Of a stretch of DNA of 64,000 nucleotides, positions 1-9,297 are shown piece after piece. The notes beneath the pieces are model-generated. The model had not been told where the DNA came from. It saw only the letters and a list, made by a program, of their open reading frames with translations, and did not search any database. Position numbers and translations under genes: made by a program. The stretch covers positions 310,001-374,000 of the forward strand of contig NZ_CP133472.1 in NCBI RefSeq assembly GCF_031191545.1, in the 5' to 3' direction. Within the stretch, counting starts at the first letter, position 1, and every line of letters starts with the position of its first letter. This DNA comes from Schaalia odontolytica (GTDB taxonomy: Bacteria; Actinomycetota; Actinomycetes; Actinomycetales; Actinomycetaceae).

Positions 1-224
1 GTGTAGAGAACCCCTTCGACCGCGCCGTAGGCGAACCAGACGGCCACGCACCTGGTGACGACGTGGAAGATGTCCACCCACATGACCGGAACCAGGCCGG
101 GAACGTGCGGGAGATGGTCGAGGACCATGAGCGCCGCCATCGCGAGCTTGATCCAGTACTGGTTGACGCCCAGGCGCGACCGTGGCGCGATGCGAGCGGG
201 GGAGGTGAGTGCGGGAGCGGACAT
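1..224 (-). CDS. TraX-family membrane protein (partial, C-terminus outside window)
   Basis: The minus-strand frame opens with ATG at 222-224 and runs off the left edge after about 74 codons. The visible residues include a cytosolic start (MSAPALTSPARIAP), then NQYWIKLAMAALMVLDHLP, which fits the first helix and the DH signature of TraX/acyltransferase-like membrane proteins. A second hydrophobic stretch with VWFAYGAVEG follows. An AGGAG ribosome site lies about 8 bases before the ATG. TraX proteins are multi-pass proteins linked to acetylation of pilin or other surface material; the role here is unknown. Only about a quarter to a third of the gene is visible, so the family call rests on the first helices. 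Confidence 0.6.
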   Translation of the reverse strand, partial: MSAPALTSPARIAPRSRLGVNQYWIKLAMAALMVLDHLPHVPGLVPVMWVDIFHVVTRCVAVWFAYGAVEGVLY

Positions 225-361
225 CGTAGTGCTTTCTCCTTGCTGGTTCGGACCCTTCTAGTATCGGCGACCGCTCCTGACCAATTCCATGGGGGGCTGC
301 CCCTATACTCCCCTACCTTTTCCCCGACCCACCAACGCCGATAGGCCCTGAGATACACTCG

Positions 362-388
362 TGGGGCCCAGCCTCGTGGCTGGACCCC
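362..388 (-). terminator. Hairpin after luxS
   Basis: GGGGCCCAGCC, loop TCGT, then GGCTGGACCCC form a stem with one mismatch, 19 bases beyond the luxS stop codon on the minus strand. There is no clear U-run. The rest of 225-406 holds no gene I can support. Confidence 0.5.
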
Positions 389-406
389 GGACCTCGTCAC
401 GGCAGT

Positions 407-886
407 TCAGTGGACGAGATGAATACGCTCGAAGGGGTCGAGAGAGAAACCCTGTTCGAGGATTGTGCGGCTCCATTCGCGGGCGCTGAACAGCGAATGA
501 TCGCGGTAATTACCGCACGAGTAGGCGTCGGTGCCGGGCACGTCCTCCCAGGTGACGTCCTCGGCGATCGCGTGCAGGGACGAGGCCAGGGCCTGCGTCA
601 CCTCACGCACCGAGGGGGTCCCCCACATGATGAGGTGGAAGCCGGTGCGGCAGCCAAACGGCGAGCAGTCGATAACGCCGTCGATGCGGTCGCGCAGCAG
701 GGAGGCCAGGAGGTGCTCGATCGTGTGCAGGCCCGAGGTCGGGATCTCACCGGCGTTGGGTTGGAGGAGTCTCACGTCGAAGTTCGAAATCTGGTCTCCC
801 TTGGGCCCGGCCTCGACGTTGATGAGGCGCACGTAGGGCGCCTTCACTGCGGTGTGGTCCAGGGCAAAGCTCTCAACTTCGGCCAT
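407..886 (-). CDS. luxS: S-ribosylhomocysteine lyase LuxS
   Basis: LuxS cleaves S-ribosylhomocysteine to homocysteine and DPD, the precursor of autoinducer-2, in the activated methyl cycle. The 159-residue protein has normal family length. The metal ligands are visible: His54 and His58 in HTIEH and Cys124 in SCGNYRDHS. The catalytic cysteine Cys79 is in SPFGCRTGF. The ATG at 884-886 lies three bases past the dnaG stop codon, so luxS is probably the last gene of a dgt-dnaG-luxS transcript. No Pfs (SAH nucleosidase) gene is in the window. Confidence 0.96.
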   Translation of the reverse strand: MAEVESFALDHTAVKAPYVRLINVEAGPKGDQISNFDVRLLQPNAGEIPTSGLHTIEHLLASLLRDRIDGVIDCSPFGCRTGFHLIMWGTPSVREVTQALASSLHAIAEDVTWEDVPGTDAYSCGNYRDHSLFSAREWSRTILEQGFSLDPFERIHLVH

Positions 887-889
887 CGG

Positions 890-2860
890 TTAGTCCCTTT
901 CAGTGTAGTTTTGCCGACGCTGCTCCAGGCGCATGAGCTCCCGGAACGTCTCGGAGTAATTGGGGTCTTCCTCGTTCAAGCGCGACAGGGCGGCGCGTGC
1001 CTCGCCGAGCTTGCGGGTCAGGTCCATACGCACCATGGCGGCGACGACGCCTCGGCAGTATGAGCGCACATCGGCCTCGCCCGCGACGGGCAGGGGCGCG
1101 ACGGCCAGCTCGGTGACCGCGGGTCCGATGAACTCACCGGCTGTCTCGAGGATCACCTGGACGAAGTGGCGCGAGGCCGCCAGCGTCGCATTCTCGCCCG
1201 GACCGAAGTGGGCCTCGGCCTGGCGCATCATCTGCGTAAAGGCGTCGAGTCCGCCGACCGCGCGGATAGCGTCGTGGACGGCGCGGTGCGTAGGCACCGT
1301 GAAGGACTGCCCGTCGAGCTCTTCGAAACCGGATCCGACGGCGTACAGGGGATGCTGGAGGACGGCCTCGAGCGCCTGTCGTTCCACGCGGCTGACCGGG
1401 TCCTCCGGGCCGCGACGCTCGCGGGCCGGGGAGGGACGACCGGCGCCCGCCATCTCGATCTCGCCGGGGCGCGCCTCGTGCGAGACGACCTCGACGCGAC
1501 CGGCCGCCCGGATTGCCTGCTCAACCGTACGCACGTCCATGCCCAGCCACCCGGCCAGCTGGCGGGTGTACTCCGCGCGCAGAGCGCGATCCTTGATGTG
1601 GGCGACGATGCCTGCGGAGGCACGCAGCCCCTGCACGCGGCCCTCGGCGCTGCGCAGGTCCATCTGCGACAGAACCGAGCGGATTGCGAACTCAAAAAGC
1701 GGAATGCGCGAGTTCACCAGATCCACGATCGCCTGATCGCCCTGGGACAGACGCAGGTCGCAGGGATCCTGGCCGCCGGGGGCCACCGCCACAAACGTCT
1801 GCGCCGCGAAATTCTGATCCTCGCCGTAGGCGCGCAGCGCCGCCTTCTGCCCGGCGCTGTCGCCGTCGAAGGTGAAGATGACCTCCGAGCCGTGCGCGCG
1901 GCCCGTGGAAAGGACGACGCCGGCGGCGGGGTCCGCGTGGTCCCCCAGGAGACGGCGGATGATCTTGACGTGCTCGGAACCGAAGGCCGTCCCGCACGTG
2001 GCTACAGCGTTCGTCACGCCGGCAACGTGGGCCGCCATGACGTCCGTGTACCCCTCGACGATGACGACCTTGTGGTCCGTCACAATCGTCTTCTTCGCCA
2101 GATCCAGGCCGTACAGGAGCTGAGACTTCTTGTAGATCGGCGTCTCGGGCGTGTTCAGGTACTTGGGGGACTCCTTGTCGGAGTCGTCCAGGCGACGAGC
2201 GCCAAAGCCGACCGTCGCACCCGTGATGTCGCGGATCGGCCACACGAGACGCCCGCGGAAACGGTCGTACACGCCTCGATTTCCCTGCGATCCCAGGCCA
2301 GAAATCTGAATCTCCTGGTCCGTAAAGCCCTTCGAGCGCAGGTGGCGCGTCAGGGAATCCCACGAGGCCGGGGCATAGCCCACCCCGAAATGCGCGCACA
2401 TCGCCTGGGAGAAACCGCGCTCGGCGAGGAAGGTACGCCCCCTGTGCGCCTCGGGGCTGCCCAGCTGTTTGATGTAGAACTCCTCGGCCACGCGGTGTGC
2501 GTCCAGGAGGCGCTGGCGCTTGCCTGGCTCCTCAGTGCGCACGCGCGCGCCGCCCTCCTCATAGTGCAGGGTGATCCCGGCCTTGGCGGCCAGCATCTCC
2601 ACGGCCTCGGTGAACGGAAGGTGGTCGATCTTTTGGACGAAGGAGATGACGTCGCCGCTCTCGCCGCAGCCGAAGCAGTGGAACATGCCCAGATGGGGGC
2701 GGACGTTAAATGAGGGGGTGCGTTCGTCGTGGAAGGGACACAGGCCCTTGAGGGATCCTATGCCCGCGGGCCGAAGCGCTACGTGTTCGCCGATGATCTC
2801 GTCGATCTTTACTGCGTTACGCACCGCTTCGATGTCGTCCTTACGAATCAGACCCGCCAT
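890..2860 (-). CDS. dnaG: DNA primase DnaG
   Basis: DNA primase makes RNA primers for the replication fork. The protein is 656 residues from the ATG at 2858-2860; a longer upstream reading is possible but [15 protein letters not shown] is the usual start. The N-terminal CHC2 zinc ribbon has Cys41, His44, Cys62 and Cys65 ([11 protein letters not shown] and [11 protein letters not shown]). The TOPRIM core shows [12 protein letters not shown] and the acidic FTFDGDSAG motif around residues 270-370. The C-terminal third is the DnaB-interacting region. dgt ends 47 bases upstream. Confidence 0.96.
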   Translation of the reverse strand: MAGLIRKDDIEAVRNAVKIDEIIGEHVALRPAGIGSLKGLCPFHDERTPSFNVRPHLGMFHCFGCGESGDVISFVQKIDHLPFTEAVEMLAAKAGITLHYEEGGARVRTEEPGKRQRLLDAHRVAEEFYIKQLGSPEAHRGRTFLAERGFSQAMCAHFGVGYAPASWDSLTRHLRSKGFTDQEIQISGLGSQGNRGVYDRFRGRLVWPIRDITGATVGFGARRLDDSDKESPKYLNTPETPIYKKSQLLYGLDLAKKTIVTDHKVVIVEGYTDVMAAHVAGVTNAVATCGTAFGSEHVKIIRRLLGDHADPAAGVVLSTGRAHGSEVIFTFDGDSAGQKAALRAYGEDQNFAAQTFVAVAPGGQDPCDLRLSQGDQAIVDLVNSRIPLFEFAIRSVLSQMDLRSAEGRVQGLRASAGIVAHIKDRALRAEYTRQLAGWLGMDVRTVEQAIRAAGRVEVVSHEARPGEIEMAGAGRPSPARERRGPEDPVSRVERQALEAVLQHPLYAVGSGFEELDGQSFTVPTHRAVHDAIRAVGGLDAFTQMMRQAEAHFGPGENATLAASRHFVQVILETAGEFIGPAVTELAVAPLPVAGEADVRSYCRGVVAAMVRMDLTRKLGEARAALSRLNEEDPNYSETFRELMRLEQRRQNYTERD

Positions 2861-2907
2861 GTCCCTCAGTCTACCGATGCCCGCCCGCGTTCGCGGACCG
2901 ATCTTCC

Positions 2908-4269
2908 CTAGAGCTGAGAGGAGAGCATGCCGCACCAGCGGGCATGCCAGGTGGAGGCCGACACGTCGGTGAGAGCAGCTACCTGGTCGATGACTGCGCG
3001 CAGGCGCACGCCGTCGTCGGAGGCGGCCCGCCACTGCGCGGCGAACACCGGTTCAAGGGCGTCGGCCCCGGCCTCGTACAGGGCATCGACGAGGTCGGCC
3101 AGGAGCGTGCGCTGCTGGTAGTAGACCGGCTCGGTCTCGCGCGGGCTCATCACGTAGTGGACCGCCATGCCCTTGAGGATCTGGATCTCGGCGCGCACCT
3201 CGCGCGGAACAACCAGGTCCGCGCGGTATCGGCCCAGCGGCTCATCCCCGAAGGTCTCGCGCGTGGCCGCCACCGTCGCCGAACAGAAACGGCCGATCAG
3301 CTCACTCGTCGCGTCCTTGAGGTGCGCGAGCGAGGCGTAGGAGCCGTCGAAGGAACGCAACCACACGGGCATCGACACGATGCGCTCCAAGGCCTCCTCC
3401 AGGTCCGAGCGAGCCACCGACGCCCCGTACCAGTCCAGGGTCGAGGCCACGACCGCCGAGCAGTGCGCGTCATTGAAGAGGTCGGCGGGGTCCAGCTTGC
3501 GGGTCGCGACCGCGTCTTCCACGTCGTGCACCGAGTAGGCGATGTCGTCGGACAGGTCCATGATCTGGGCTTCCAGGCAGCGCCTGCCGGCCGGGGCCCC
3601 CTGACGCATCCACGCGAACACGGGCGCGTCGTCGGGATACACGGAGTACTTGCGCTGCGACTTAGCCAGGTCCGGGCCGCCGGCCTTGACCCACGGATAC
3701 TTGCAGATCGCGTCCAGGGTCGCGCGCGTGAGGTTCAGGCCCGCAGGCACGCAACCCGCGCCGATCACCTTCGGCTCAAGGCGGGTGACGACGCGCAGGG
3801 TCTGCGCGTTGCCCTCGAAGCCGCCGATAGAGGCAGCCGCGGCGTCCAGGGCGCGCTCGCCGTTGTGCCCGAAAGGCGGATGGCCGAGGTCATGGGACAG
3901 ACACGCAGCATCCACGACGTCCGGGTCTGCTCCCAGTTCCTTGCCGAGCTCGCGGCCCACCTGTGCGACCTCGAGGGAGTGGGTGAGGCGAGTGCGCACG
4001 AAATCGTCCGAGATCGGGCCCAGCACCTGCGTCTTCTCGCCGAGACGACGCAGTGCGGACGAATGAAGGATGCGCGCACGGTCGCGCTCAAACTCGGTGC
4101 GCTCGGAGGACTTGTGGTCCTCGGGCACCCAGCGATCGGAATCGGCGGACGCGTAGGAAGGGCGCACATCGCCGTCAACACCGGGGATTGCCAGAGATAA
4201 CTCGTTCACGGTGACATGGTACGCGGACCTCGCCGGGCGGGAGGCGGCCACGGCCTCGCGCCCCGACAC
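2908..4269 (-). CDS. dgt: Deoxyguanosinetriphosphate triphosphohydrolase-like protein
   Basis: This HD-domain dNTPase hydrolyses dGTP or other dNTPs to deoxynucleoside and triphosphate, controlling dNTP pools. The HD motifs are clear: an early H with R in [12 protein letters not shown] and [14 protein letters not shown], which provides the metal ligands. The start is uncertain. The frame opens with GTG at 4269, and a second GTG at 4207-4209 ([10 protein letters not shown]) would remove 20 residues; neither has a strong ribosome site. It is followed directly by dnaG, the same pairing as in mycobacteria. Confidence 0.92.
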   Translation of the reverse strand: MSGREAVAASRPARSAYHVTVNELSLAIPGVDGDVRPSYASADSDRWVPEDHKSSERTEFERDRARILHSSALRRLGEKTQVLGPISDDFVRTRLTHSLEVAQVGRELGKELGADPDVVDAACLSHDLGHPPFGHNGERALDAAAASIGGFEGNAQTLRVVTRLEPKVIGAGCVPAGLNLTRATLDAICKYPWVKAGGPDLAKSQRKYSVYPDDAPVFAWMRQGAPAGRRCLEAQIMDLSDDIAYSVHDVEDAVATRKLDPADLFNDAHCSAVVASTLDWYGASVARSDLEEALERIVSMPVWLRSFDGSYASLAHLKDATSELIGRFCSATVAATRETFGDEPLGRYRADLVVPREVRAEIQILKGMAVHYVMSPRETEPVYYQQRTLLADLVDALYEAGADALEPVFAAQWRAASDDGVRLRAVIDQVAALTDVSASTWHARWCGMLSSQL

Positions 4270-4405
4270 ACGAGGATGCTCACACCGCCCGCGTTTGGCG
4301 GCTGGCCAGCGCGCAGGCGGGGCGTTTTCATGAGAATCTCCTCATGAAGGCACAATGGGACTCTCACGGTCCACTGTCACTCTGGTAGCGATGAAAGGAG
4401 CAGAC

Positions 4406-4795
4406 GTGTCAGAACGCATGCGATTGATCTGCGCGATCAGCCTGATCGCCGCCATCGGTATGGGCGCTTTTGTCAGCCTGCGGGCCCTTGCCGCGGGCGG
4501 GGAGCGGTCGATGAGCGAATCCGGGCTCACCATCCCCGCCCAGTCCACGCAATCGAGTCCACAATCCGAACCCGTGACACCCGCCACCACCGAGCCCTCA
4601 AGCGCGCCCGAGCATTCCCCTGAGCCTGCTCCCGAACCCACGCAGGACGCCGCCCCTCCGGCACCGGCACCGGTCCCCTCGTCCCCGCACTACGTCGCCC
4701 CCTCCGGCCCTCAGCGCGCCGTACCTGACGATGACGACGATGACGACGACGACAAGGATGACGATGACAACGACAAGGATGACGCCGATGACTGA
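4406..4795 (+). CDS. Single-pass membrane protein with Pro-rich stalk and poly-Asp C-terminus
   Basis: The protein is 129 residues from GTG 4406, which has AAAGGAG five bases upstream; an upstream ATG at 4355 lacks one. After a short cytosolic start comes one hydrophobic helix (LICAISLIAAIGMGAFVSL), then a Pro/Ser/Thr/Glu-rich spacer of about 70 residues and a terminal tail almost entirely Asp with a few Lys and Asn. It is probably anchored with the tail outside. The tail could bind divalent cations or cationic peptides (inference). It converges with the two-component genes at 4815-6913, so it may be their target or sensor accessory. No family was recognised. Confidence 0.7.
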   Translation: MSERMRLICAISLIAAIGMGAFVSLRALAAGGERSMSESGLTIPAQSTQSSPQSEPVTPATTEPSSAPEHSPEPAPEPTQDAAPPAPAPVPSSPHYVAPSGPQRAVPDDDDDDDDDKDDDDNDKDDADD

Positions 4796-4807
4796 GTGAG
4801 GCGGGGG

Positions 4808-4827
4808 CCGGCTCTTACACGAGCCGG
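4808..4827. terminator. Bidirectional hairpin between convergent genes
   Basis: CCGGCTC, loop TTACAC, GAGCCGG form a perfect 7-bp stem that overlaps the last codons of the response regulator and lies just after the poly-Asp gene. It could terminate both convergent transcripts. Confidence 0.45.
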
Positions 4828-5474
4828 TACCCCATGCCGCGCACGGTCTCGAAGTGGTCCTTGCCGATTTTCTGGCGCAGATACGACAGGTACACGTCGA
4901 CCACGTTGGAGGCACCGTCGAAGTCGATTCCCCACACGGCCGAGAGCAGCTGCTCGCGGCTGAGCACCTGACCCGCATTGCGCATGAAGGTTTCCAGCAG
5001 GGTGAACTCGCGCGCCGACAGGTCCACCCATTCCTGCCCCACGCGCGCTCGACGCGTCTTCAGGTCGAGGATGAGCTCTCCGCGCTCGAGCGCCATTGAG
5101 CCCGCCGTGACCGTTTCCTCCCGCAGACGCAGGCGTACGCGAGCCAGGAGTTCTTCGAAGGAGAAGGGCTTGGGCACGTAGTCGTCGGCCCCTCCCTCGA
5201 GGCCCGCAACCCGATCTGCGACCGAGCTTCGCGCCGTCAGCATGATCACGGGCATCGCCACGCCCTGGCCTCGGATCTGTTCGAGTACCTCGAAGCCATC
5301 GATGTCGGGCAGGCCCACATCGAGGAGCATGAGGGCGCCGCGTCCTTGCAGGGCGGCCTCGACAGCCTCCGATCCCGTCGAGTATATCTCCGGGACGAAT
5401 CCAGCCGAGCGCAATCCTTTGGCGACGAACGCGGCGATTCGCTGTTCGTCCTCAACGATCAAAATGGTTGTCAT
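4815..5474 (-). CDS. OmpR/PhoB-family response regulator
   Basis: A 219-residue DNA-binding regulator. The receiver domain (1-115) shows the acidic pair in IVEDEQ, the phosphoacceptor Asp52 in LLDVGLPD, a Thr in MLTARSS and Lys in YVPKPFSFEEL. The winged-helix output domain (125-219) ends in the typical KIGKDHFETVRGMGYRLV. Its ATG overlaps the stop of the upstream-transcribed histidine kinase by 4 bases, so the two are co-expressed. The closest neighbour target is the convergent poly-Asp membrane protein. Confidence 0.93.
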   Translation of the reverse strand: MTTILIVEDEQRIAAFVAKGLRSAGFVPEIYSTGSEAVEAALQGRGALMLLDVGLPDIDGFEVLEQIRGQGVAMPVIMLTARSSVADRVAGLEGGADDYVPKPFSFEELLARVRLRLREETVTAGSMALERGELILDLKTRRARVGQEWVDLSAREFTLLETFMRNAGQVLSREQLLSAVWGIDFDGASNVVDVYLSYLRQKIGKDHFETVRGMGYRLV

Positions 5475-6913
5475 GGTGTTTCTCCTGACGCGCCGCAGGG
5501 GCGCAGCGGGATGACGAGGGTGAAGGTGGACCCCTCCCCCGGTGTTGATTCGATGTCCAGGTGACCGCCGTGCGCGCGGGCGATCGACTCGACGATACTC
5601 AGGCCCAGTCCAGAGCCGGCGACGTGTTCGGTTCCGGAGCTGCCACGTACGAAACGCCCCCGGATACGCTCGATGTCGCCCGGAGCGATCCCCACGCCCT
5701 TGTCACGCACCCACAGGCGCACCCACTGGCTATCCGACGCCGATCCGATCCCCACGTCCGTGCCCGCCGCAGAGTACTGGACCGCGTTTTGGGCCAGCTG
5801 CAGCCACGCCTGGGTGATGCGCACGGGGTCAAGGCAGCACGTGAGAGAGGCCGAGGCCTCAAGGTTCCACCGGCGCTGGCCCAGGGCACGGGCCTTGTCG
5901 AGCACGGCCTCGGTCAGGGCCTCGACATCGACGGAGGACGGCGTGACCGTGTCCGAGGCGCGGGCCAGTTCCAGAAGGTCGCCGACGAGGGTGCCCATCC
6001 GGTCGATCTCATCGATGACGAGTGCCCGCGTTTCGACGACGTCGTCGCGGTCGGAGGGGTCAAGGAGTTCCATGTGGCCGCGCACGACCGTGATCGGCGT
6101 GCGCAGCTCGTGACTGACGTCGTCGAGGAGCTCTCGCCTGGCCATGACCGCCGTCTCCACGCGGTCGAGCATCCTGTTGACAGCCCCCGCCAGGCCCGAT
6201 AGGTCATCGTTGCCGCGCACGGGAACGCGCGTCCTCAGGTCGGCCTCGCCAATGGAGTCGGTGGCCCGTCGCAGCTCGCCGATGGGGCGCAGCAGGCGCG
6301 TCACCGCAAACCATGCGAAGGGAACGACGAGGGCGAGGGTACCAACCGCCGCGAGGACATACAGGACCATCGCGGAGCTGCTCGATTCGCTGTATTCCCG
6401 TATGTCGATAGCGTGGACGAGCGCCGCGCTGCTGGAGGTTCCCGCGATTGGAACGACGATGAGGCGATACGTCGTCCTTGTGGTCGTATAAGTCTGAATG
6501 ATCGTGGTCGTCCCCGTGGTCAGGGGTGCCACGTGAGCCATGAGCTCGGCGTCATCCTCGAGGTGGAGGCGCGGCTCCTGGGTCGGCAACCAGTAGAGCA
6601 CGCCATCGACGAATCCGACTTCGCCCGCGTGAGCACCCGAAAAAGTGCGCGCCAGGTGGAGGCGCACGATTTCAGAAGGATCGGTGAGAGCCCCGCCCGT
6701 TTCCGGGTTGGTTCCGCCCTCGATCAGGTGTTGAAGCGCGACCTTGGATTGACGCAGGCTGTCGACCGCGCGGGCGTCAAGGGCGCGCTGCTGCAAGATG
6801 AACACGAGGACGCCGGACACGGTCAGCGCAGCACCCGCAACCAGGATCACCGCTGCGATGATCCTGGTGCGAATACTGATGGCGACCCCCGTCCGAACGG
6901 GCTTGCTGCTCAT
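5471..6913 (-). CDS. Sensor histidine kinase
   Basis: The kinase is 480 residues from ATG 6911-6913 (MSSKPVRTG). Two membrane segments (about residues 14-36 and 170-195) flank an extracellular sensor region of about 130 residues. HAMP, the dimerisation/phosphoacceptor helix (DDVSHELRTPITVV) and the HATPase domain with N box (LAQNAVQYS), G1 (DKGVGI) and G2 (GSGLGLSIV) follow. It probably phosphorylates the overlapping response regulator. The ligand is unknown; the order kinase then regulator on the transcript is reversed from many PhoB-type pairs. Confidence 0.93.
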   Translation of the reverse strand: MSSKPVRTGVAISIRTRIIAAVILVAGAALTVSGVLVFILQQRALDARAVDSLRQSKVALQHLIEGGTNPETGGALTDPSEIVRLHLARTFSGAHAGEVGFVDGVLYWLPTQEPRLHLEDDAELMAHVAPLTTGTTTIIQTYTTTRTTYRLIVVPIAGTSSSAALVHAIDIREYSESSSSAMVLYVLAAVGTLALVVPFAWFAVTRLLRPIGELRRATDSIGEADLRTRVPVRGNDDLSGLAGAVNRMLDRVETAVMARRELLDDVSHELRTPITVVRGHMELLDPSDRDDVVETRALVIDEIDRMGTLVGDLLELARASDTVTPSSVDVEALTEAVLDKARALGQRRWNLEASASLTCCLDPVRITQAWLQLAQNAVQYSAAGTDVGIGSASDSQWVRLWVRDKGVGIAPGDIERIRGRFVRGSSGTEHVAGSGLGLSIVESIARAHGGHLDIESTPGEGSTFTLVIPLRPCGASGETP

Positions 6914-6965
6914 GGCCTCATTGTGAGGCTTGTCCGCACAACGCGCACACCGACGTCCATCACGG

Positions 6966-8285
6966 TCATCGCCCGAGTCCCACGTGGGTCCAGCCGGCGG
7001 CGTTCCAGGCCTCGCGGTCCAAGGCGTTGCGTCCGTCGACGATGGTGCGCGTGCGAACCAGGGGTCCGATATCCACCGGATCCATGTCCACGAACTGGCT
7101 CCACTCGGTGGCCAGGAAGACGAGGTCCGCGTCGGTGAGCGCCGCGTGCAGGTCCTCAACCATCGTCAGGTGGGGCTTATCGATGGCCGCGTTGGTCAGG
7201 GCGATGGGGTCAGTGACGCGCACGTTCGCGCCGCGCTCGTGCAGGCGTGAGGCCACATCGAGGGCGGGCGAGTCGCGCACGTCGTCCGTGTCGGGCTTGA
7301 AGGACGCGCCCAGGACGGTGATGGTCTTGCCCGTGACGCTGCCTCCCAGGGCGGCCTCGGCAGCGGCGACCGCACGGGTTCGTCCCCGCGTGTTGATCGC
7401 GTCGACTTCCCGCAGGAAAGCCACCGATTCGCCCTTGTTGAGTTCTTCGGCGCGCGCCACGAAGGCGCGGATGTCCTTGGGCAGGCAGCCACCCCCAAAG
7501 CCGATGCCTGCTCCCAGGGCGCGCCGACCGATGCGTTCGTCGTGTCCGAGGGCCTGAGCCAGCATCGTCACGTCGGCTCCCGTCGCGTCGCAGATCTCGG
7601 CCATCGCGTTGATGAAGCTGATCTTTGTGGCGAGGAAGGAGTTGGCAGCGACCTTAACGAGCTCCGCCGTGGAGAAGCTGTCGACGATGACGGGGGTGCC
7701 GGCCTCGAGGATCGGGCGGTAAGCCTCGTCGAGGGCGTCGCGGCCACGGAAGGCGCTATCGGCGTCGGCCGAGAGGCCGTACACGAGGCGTGAGGGGCGC
7801 AGGGTGTCCTCAACCGCGTAGCCTTCGCGCAGGAATTCGGGGTTCCAGGCGAGGGCGGCACCCGTGCCAGAGAGCCTTTCTTCGACCGTGTGCGCGGTGC
7901 CCACGGGGACGGTCGACTTGCCGACGACGACCGTTCGCTCGGTGGGATCGAGCAGCTCGACGATCATATCGACCGCCCCCATCAGGTGGCTGAGGTCGGC
8001 GGCTCCGCCGTCGTCGGACTGCGGAGTACCGACTGTGATGAAGTGGATGCCGGCACCGGCCAGGTCGCGCGGGGTGGGTTCGGCGGTGAAACGCAGGCGA
8101 CCCGCCGCGGTCTCCTGGGCGAGCATCTCCTCCAGGCCGGGCTCGTGGAAGGGAGCCTTGCCCGCGCACAGGGCTCGCACTTTCTGGCGGTCCACGTCGA
8201 TGCCGACGACATCGTGACCGAGCGAGGCCATGCATGCTGCGTGGACGGCGCCGAGGTATCCGCATCCGATAACTGTCATTTTCAT
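6966..8285 (-). CDS. ugd: UDP-glucose 6-dehydrogenase
   Basis: A 439-residue UDP-glucose/GDP-mannose dehydrogenase that would oxidise UDP-glucose to UDP-glucuronate with two NAD+. The N-terminal Rossmann motif is VIGCGYLGAVHAACMASLGH. The catalytic cysteine is in GIGFGGGCLPKDIRAF (about residue 265), and the C-terminal UDP-binding domain begins near residue 315. It is the last gene of the minus-strand glycosyltransferase/exporter operon, 31 bases after the preceding stop, and would supply glucuronosyl donor for that pathway. GDP-mannose dehydrogenase is the main alternative. Confidence 0.88.
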   Translation of the reverse strand: MKMTVIGCGYLGAVHAACMASLGHDVVGIDVDRQKVRALCAGKAPFHEPGLEEMLAQETAAGRLRFTAEPTPRDLAGAGIHFITVGTPQSDDGGAADLSHLMGAVDMIVELLDPTERTVVVGKSTVPVGTAHTVEERLSGTGAALAWNPEFLREGYAVEDTLRPSRLVYGLSADADSAFRGRDALDEAYRPILEAGTPVIVDSFSTAELVKVAANSFLATKISFINAMAEICDATGADVTMLAQALGHDERIGRRALGAGIGFGGGCLPKDIRAFVARAEELNKGESVAFLREVDAINTRGRTRAVAAAEAALGGSVTGKTITVLGASFKPDTDDVRDSPALDVASRLHERGANVRVTDPIALTNAAIDKPHLTMVEDLHAALTDADLVFLATEWSQFVDMDPVDIGPLVRTRTIVDGRNALDREAWNAAGWTHVGLGR

Positions 8286-8316
8286 GGGAGTGCTCTTTTC
8301 TGTCTTGGTGGGTGTA

Positions 8317-9297
8317 CTAGGGGGTCAGCGTGGAAGAAGAGAGTGCGTGGTGCGTCCAGTCCTGAAGCCAGGAGCGAGCTCCCGGGCGGAAGGAATGGAC
8401 GAAGATGAGGCGCAGCCGCGCGGAGCGGAGGTAGGCGTCGAGACGGGCGCTCGTGGTTGGCATGGACGAGGCGACGTCGTCGAGGAGCCCGATGATGGTG
8501 TCGAGGGCGTGTGCGCTGAGGAATCCGCGCAGATGGTGAAGTTCCGCGTGGGCTCGCAGGTTCATGAGATCGAGGGCCGGGTCGGCCATGCGGACTCCGT
8601 CCAGGTCAATGACGCCCAGGGTGTGGCCGTCCCAGAGGAGCTGTCCGTCGTGCAGGTCGGCGTGGGAGAGGACGCGCGAGGCGTCGGTGTCGTCTGCGAG
8701 GCGGGCGGACACGTCCAGGACGGCCTGGGTGAGCAGCGGGTTGTCCGATACCGTCCCAAAGGCGCTCGCCTGGCCGGCCCAGCGGGCCAGAATGTGGGCC
8801 TCATGGGCACCGGTGTGCGCTTCGAGTACGTAATCGCGCGTGGCCTGCCAGGCCTGCGTCAGGGCTTTCCATCCGGGCAGCCCCTCGTCACCGAGGTCGC
8901 CCAGGGATCGTCCTGGCAGTCGGGTGTAGGTCACGGAGGTCGAGGTCCATTGCGTCACGTCGGCGACTGCGAGCCCCCACGAGCGGTAGGCTCGTCCGGC
9001 GACCACCGTCTTGCGTGCGATTCGTTCTCCACCCTTGCGCACGTGCTTGGTGACGAATCGATCCGCGATAACGACGGCGCGTCGGGCGTGGCGGTGGACC
9101 ACGAGTTCGCCCTGCCCCACCGGTATCTGGCCGAGGACCGGGTCGCAAGCGTACAGGGACATGGCCACGCCCAAGGGGGTTACCAGTCCCGCCCTGATGT
9201 GCCCGCGTCGATCGACGAGCTCGACGGCGATGCCTCCATCTGCGGGCCATGCTCGTTTGAGCCCGTCGATCGCGAGAACGTCGGTGATCAAAGACAT
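8317..9297 (-). CDS. Phosphotransferase (aminoglycoside kinase fold), first paralogue
   Basis: This 326-residue protein has an APH-type catalytic core: SHADLHDGQLLWD corresponds to the HGDxxxxN catalytic loop and IDLDGVRMADPALDL to the metal-binding DFD segment. His-Ala-Asp and a Gln in place of the usual Asn are variations, so activity should not be assumed. It overlaps the stop of the second APH-like gene by 10 bases and precedes ugd. In this operon a role in phosphorylating a sugar, lipid or glycoconjugate intermediate is more likely than drug resistance (inference). Confidence 0.75.
   Translation of the reverse strand: MSLITDVLAIDGLKRAWPADGGIAVELVDRRGHIRAGLVTPLGVAMSLYACDPVLGQIPVGQGELVVHRHARRAVVIADRFVTKHVRKGGERIARKTVVAGRAYRSWGLAVADVTQWTSTSVTYTRLPGRSLGDLGDEGLPGWKALTQAWQATRDYVLEAHTGAHEAHILARWAGQASAFGTVSDNPLLTQAVLDVSARLADDTDASRVLSHADLHDGQLLWDGHTLGVIDLDGVRMADPALDLMNLRAHAELHHLRGFLSAHALDTIIGLLDDVASSMPTTSARLDAYLRSARLRLIFVHSFRPGARSWLQDWTHHALSSSTLTP

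Noticed and set aside
4720-4795. GAC/GAT repeat in the poly-Asp gene as a phase-variable tract
   Set aside because: The repeat is imperfect and in steps of three bases, so slippage would change tail length, not the frame.
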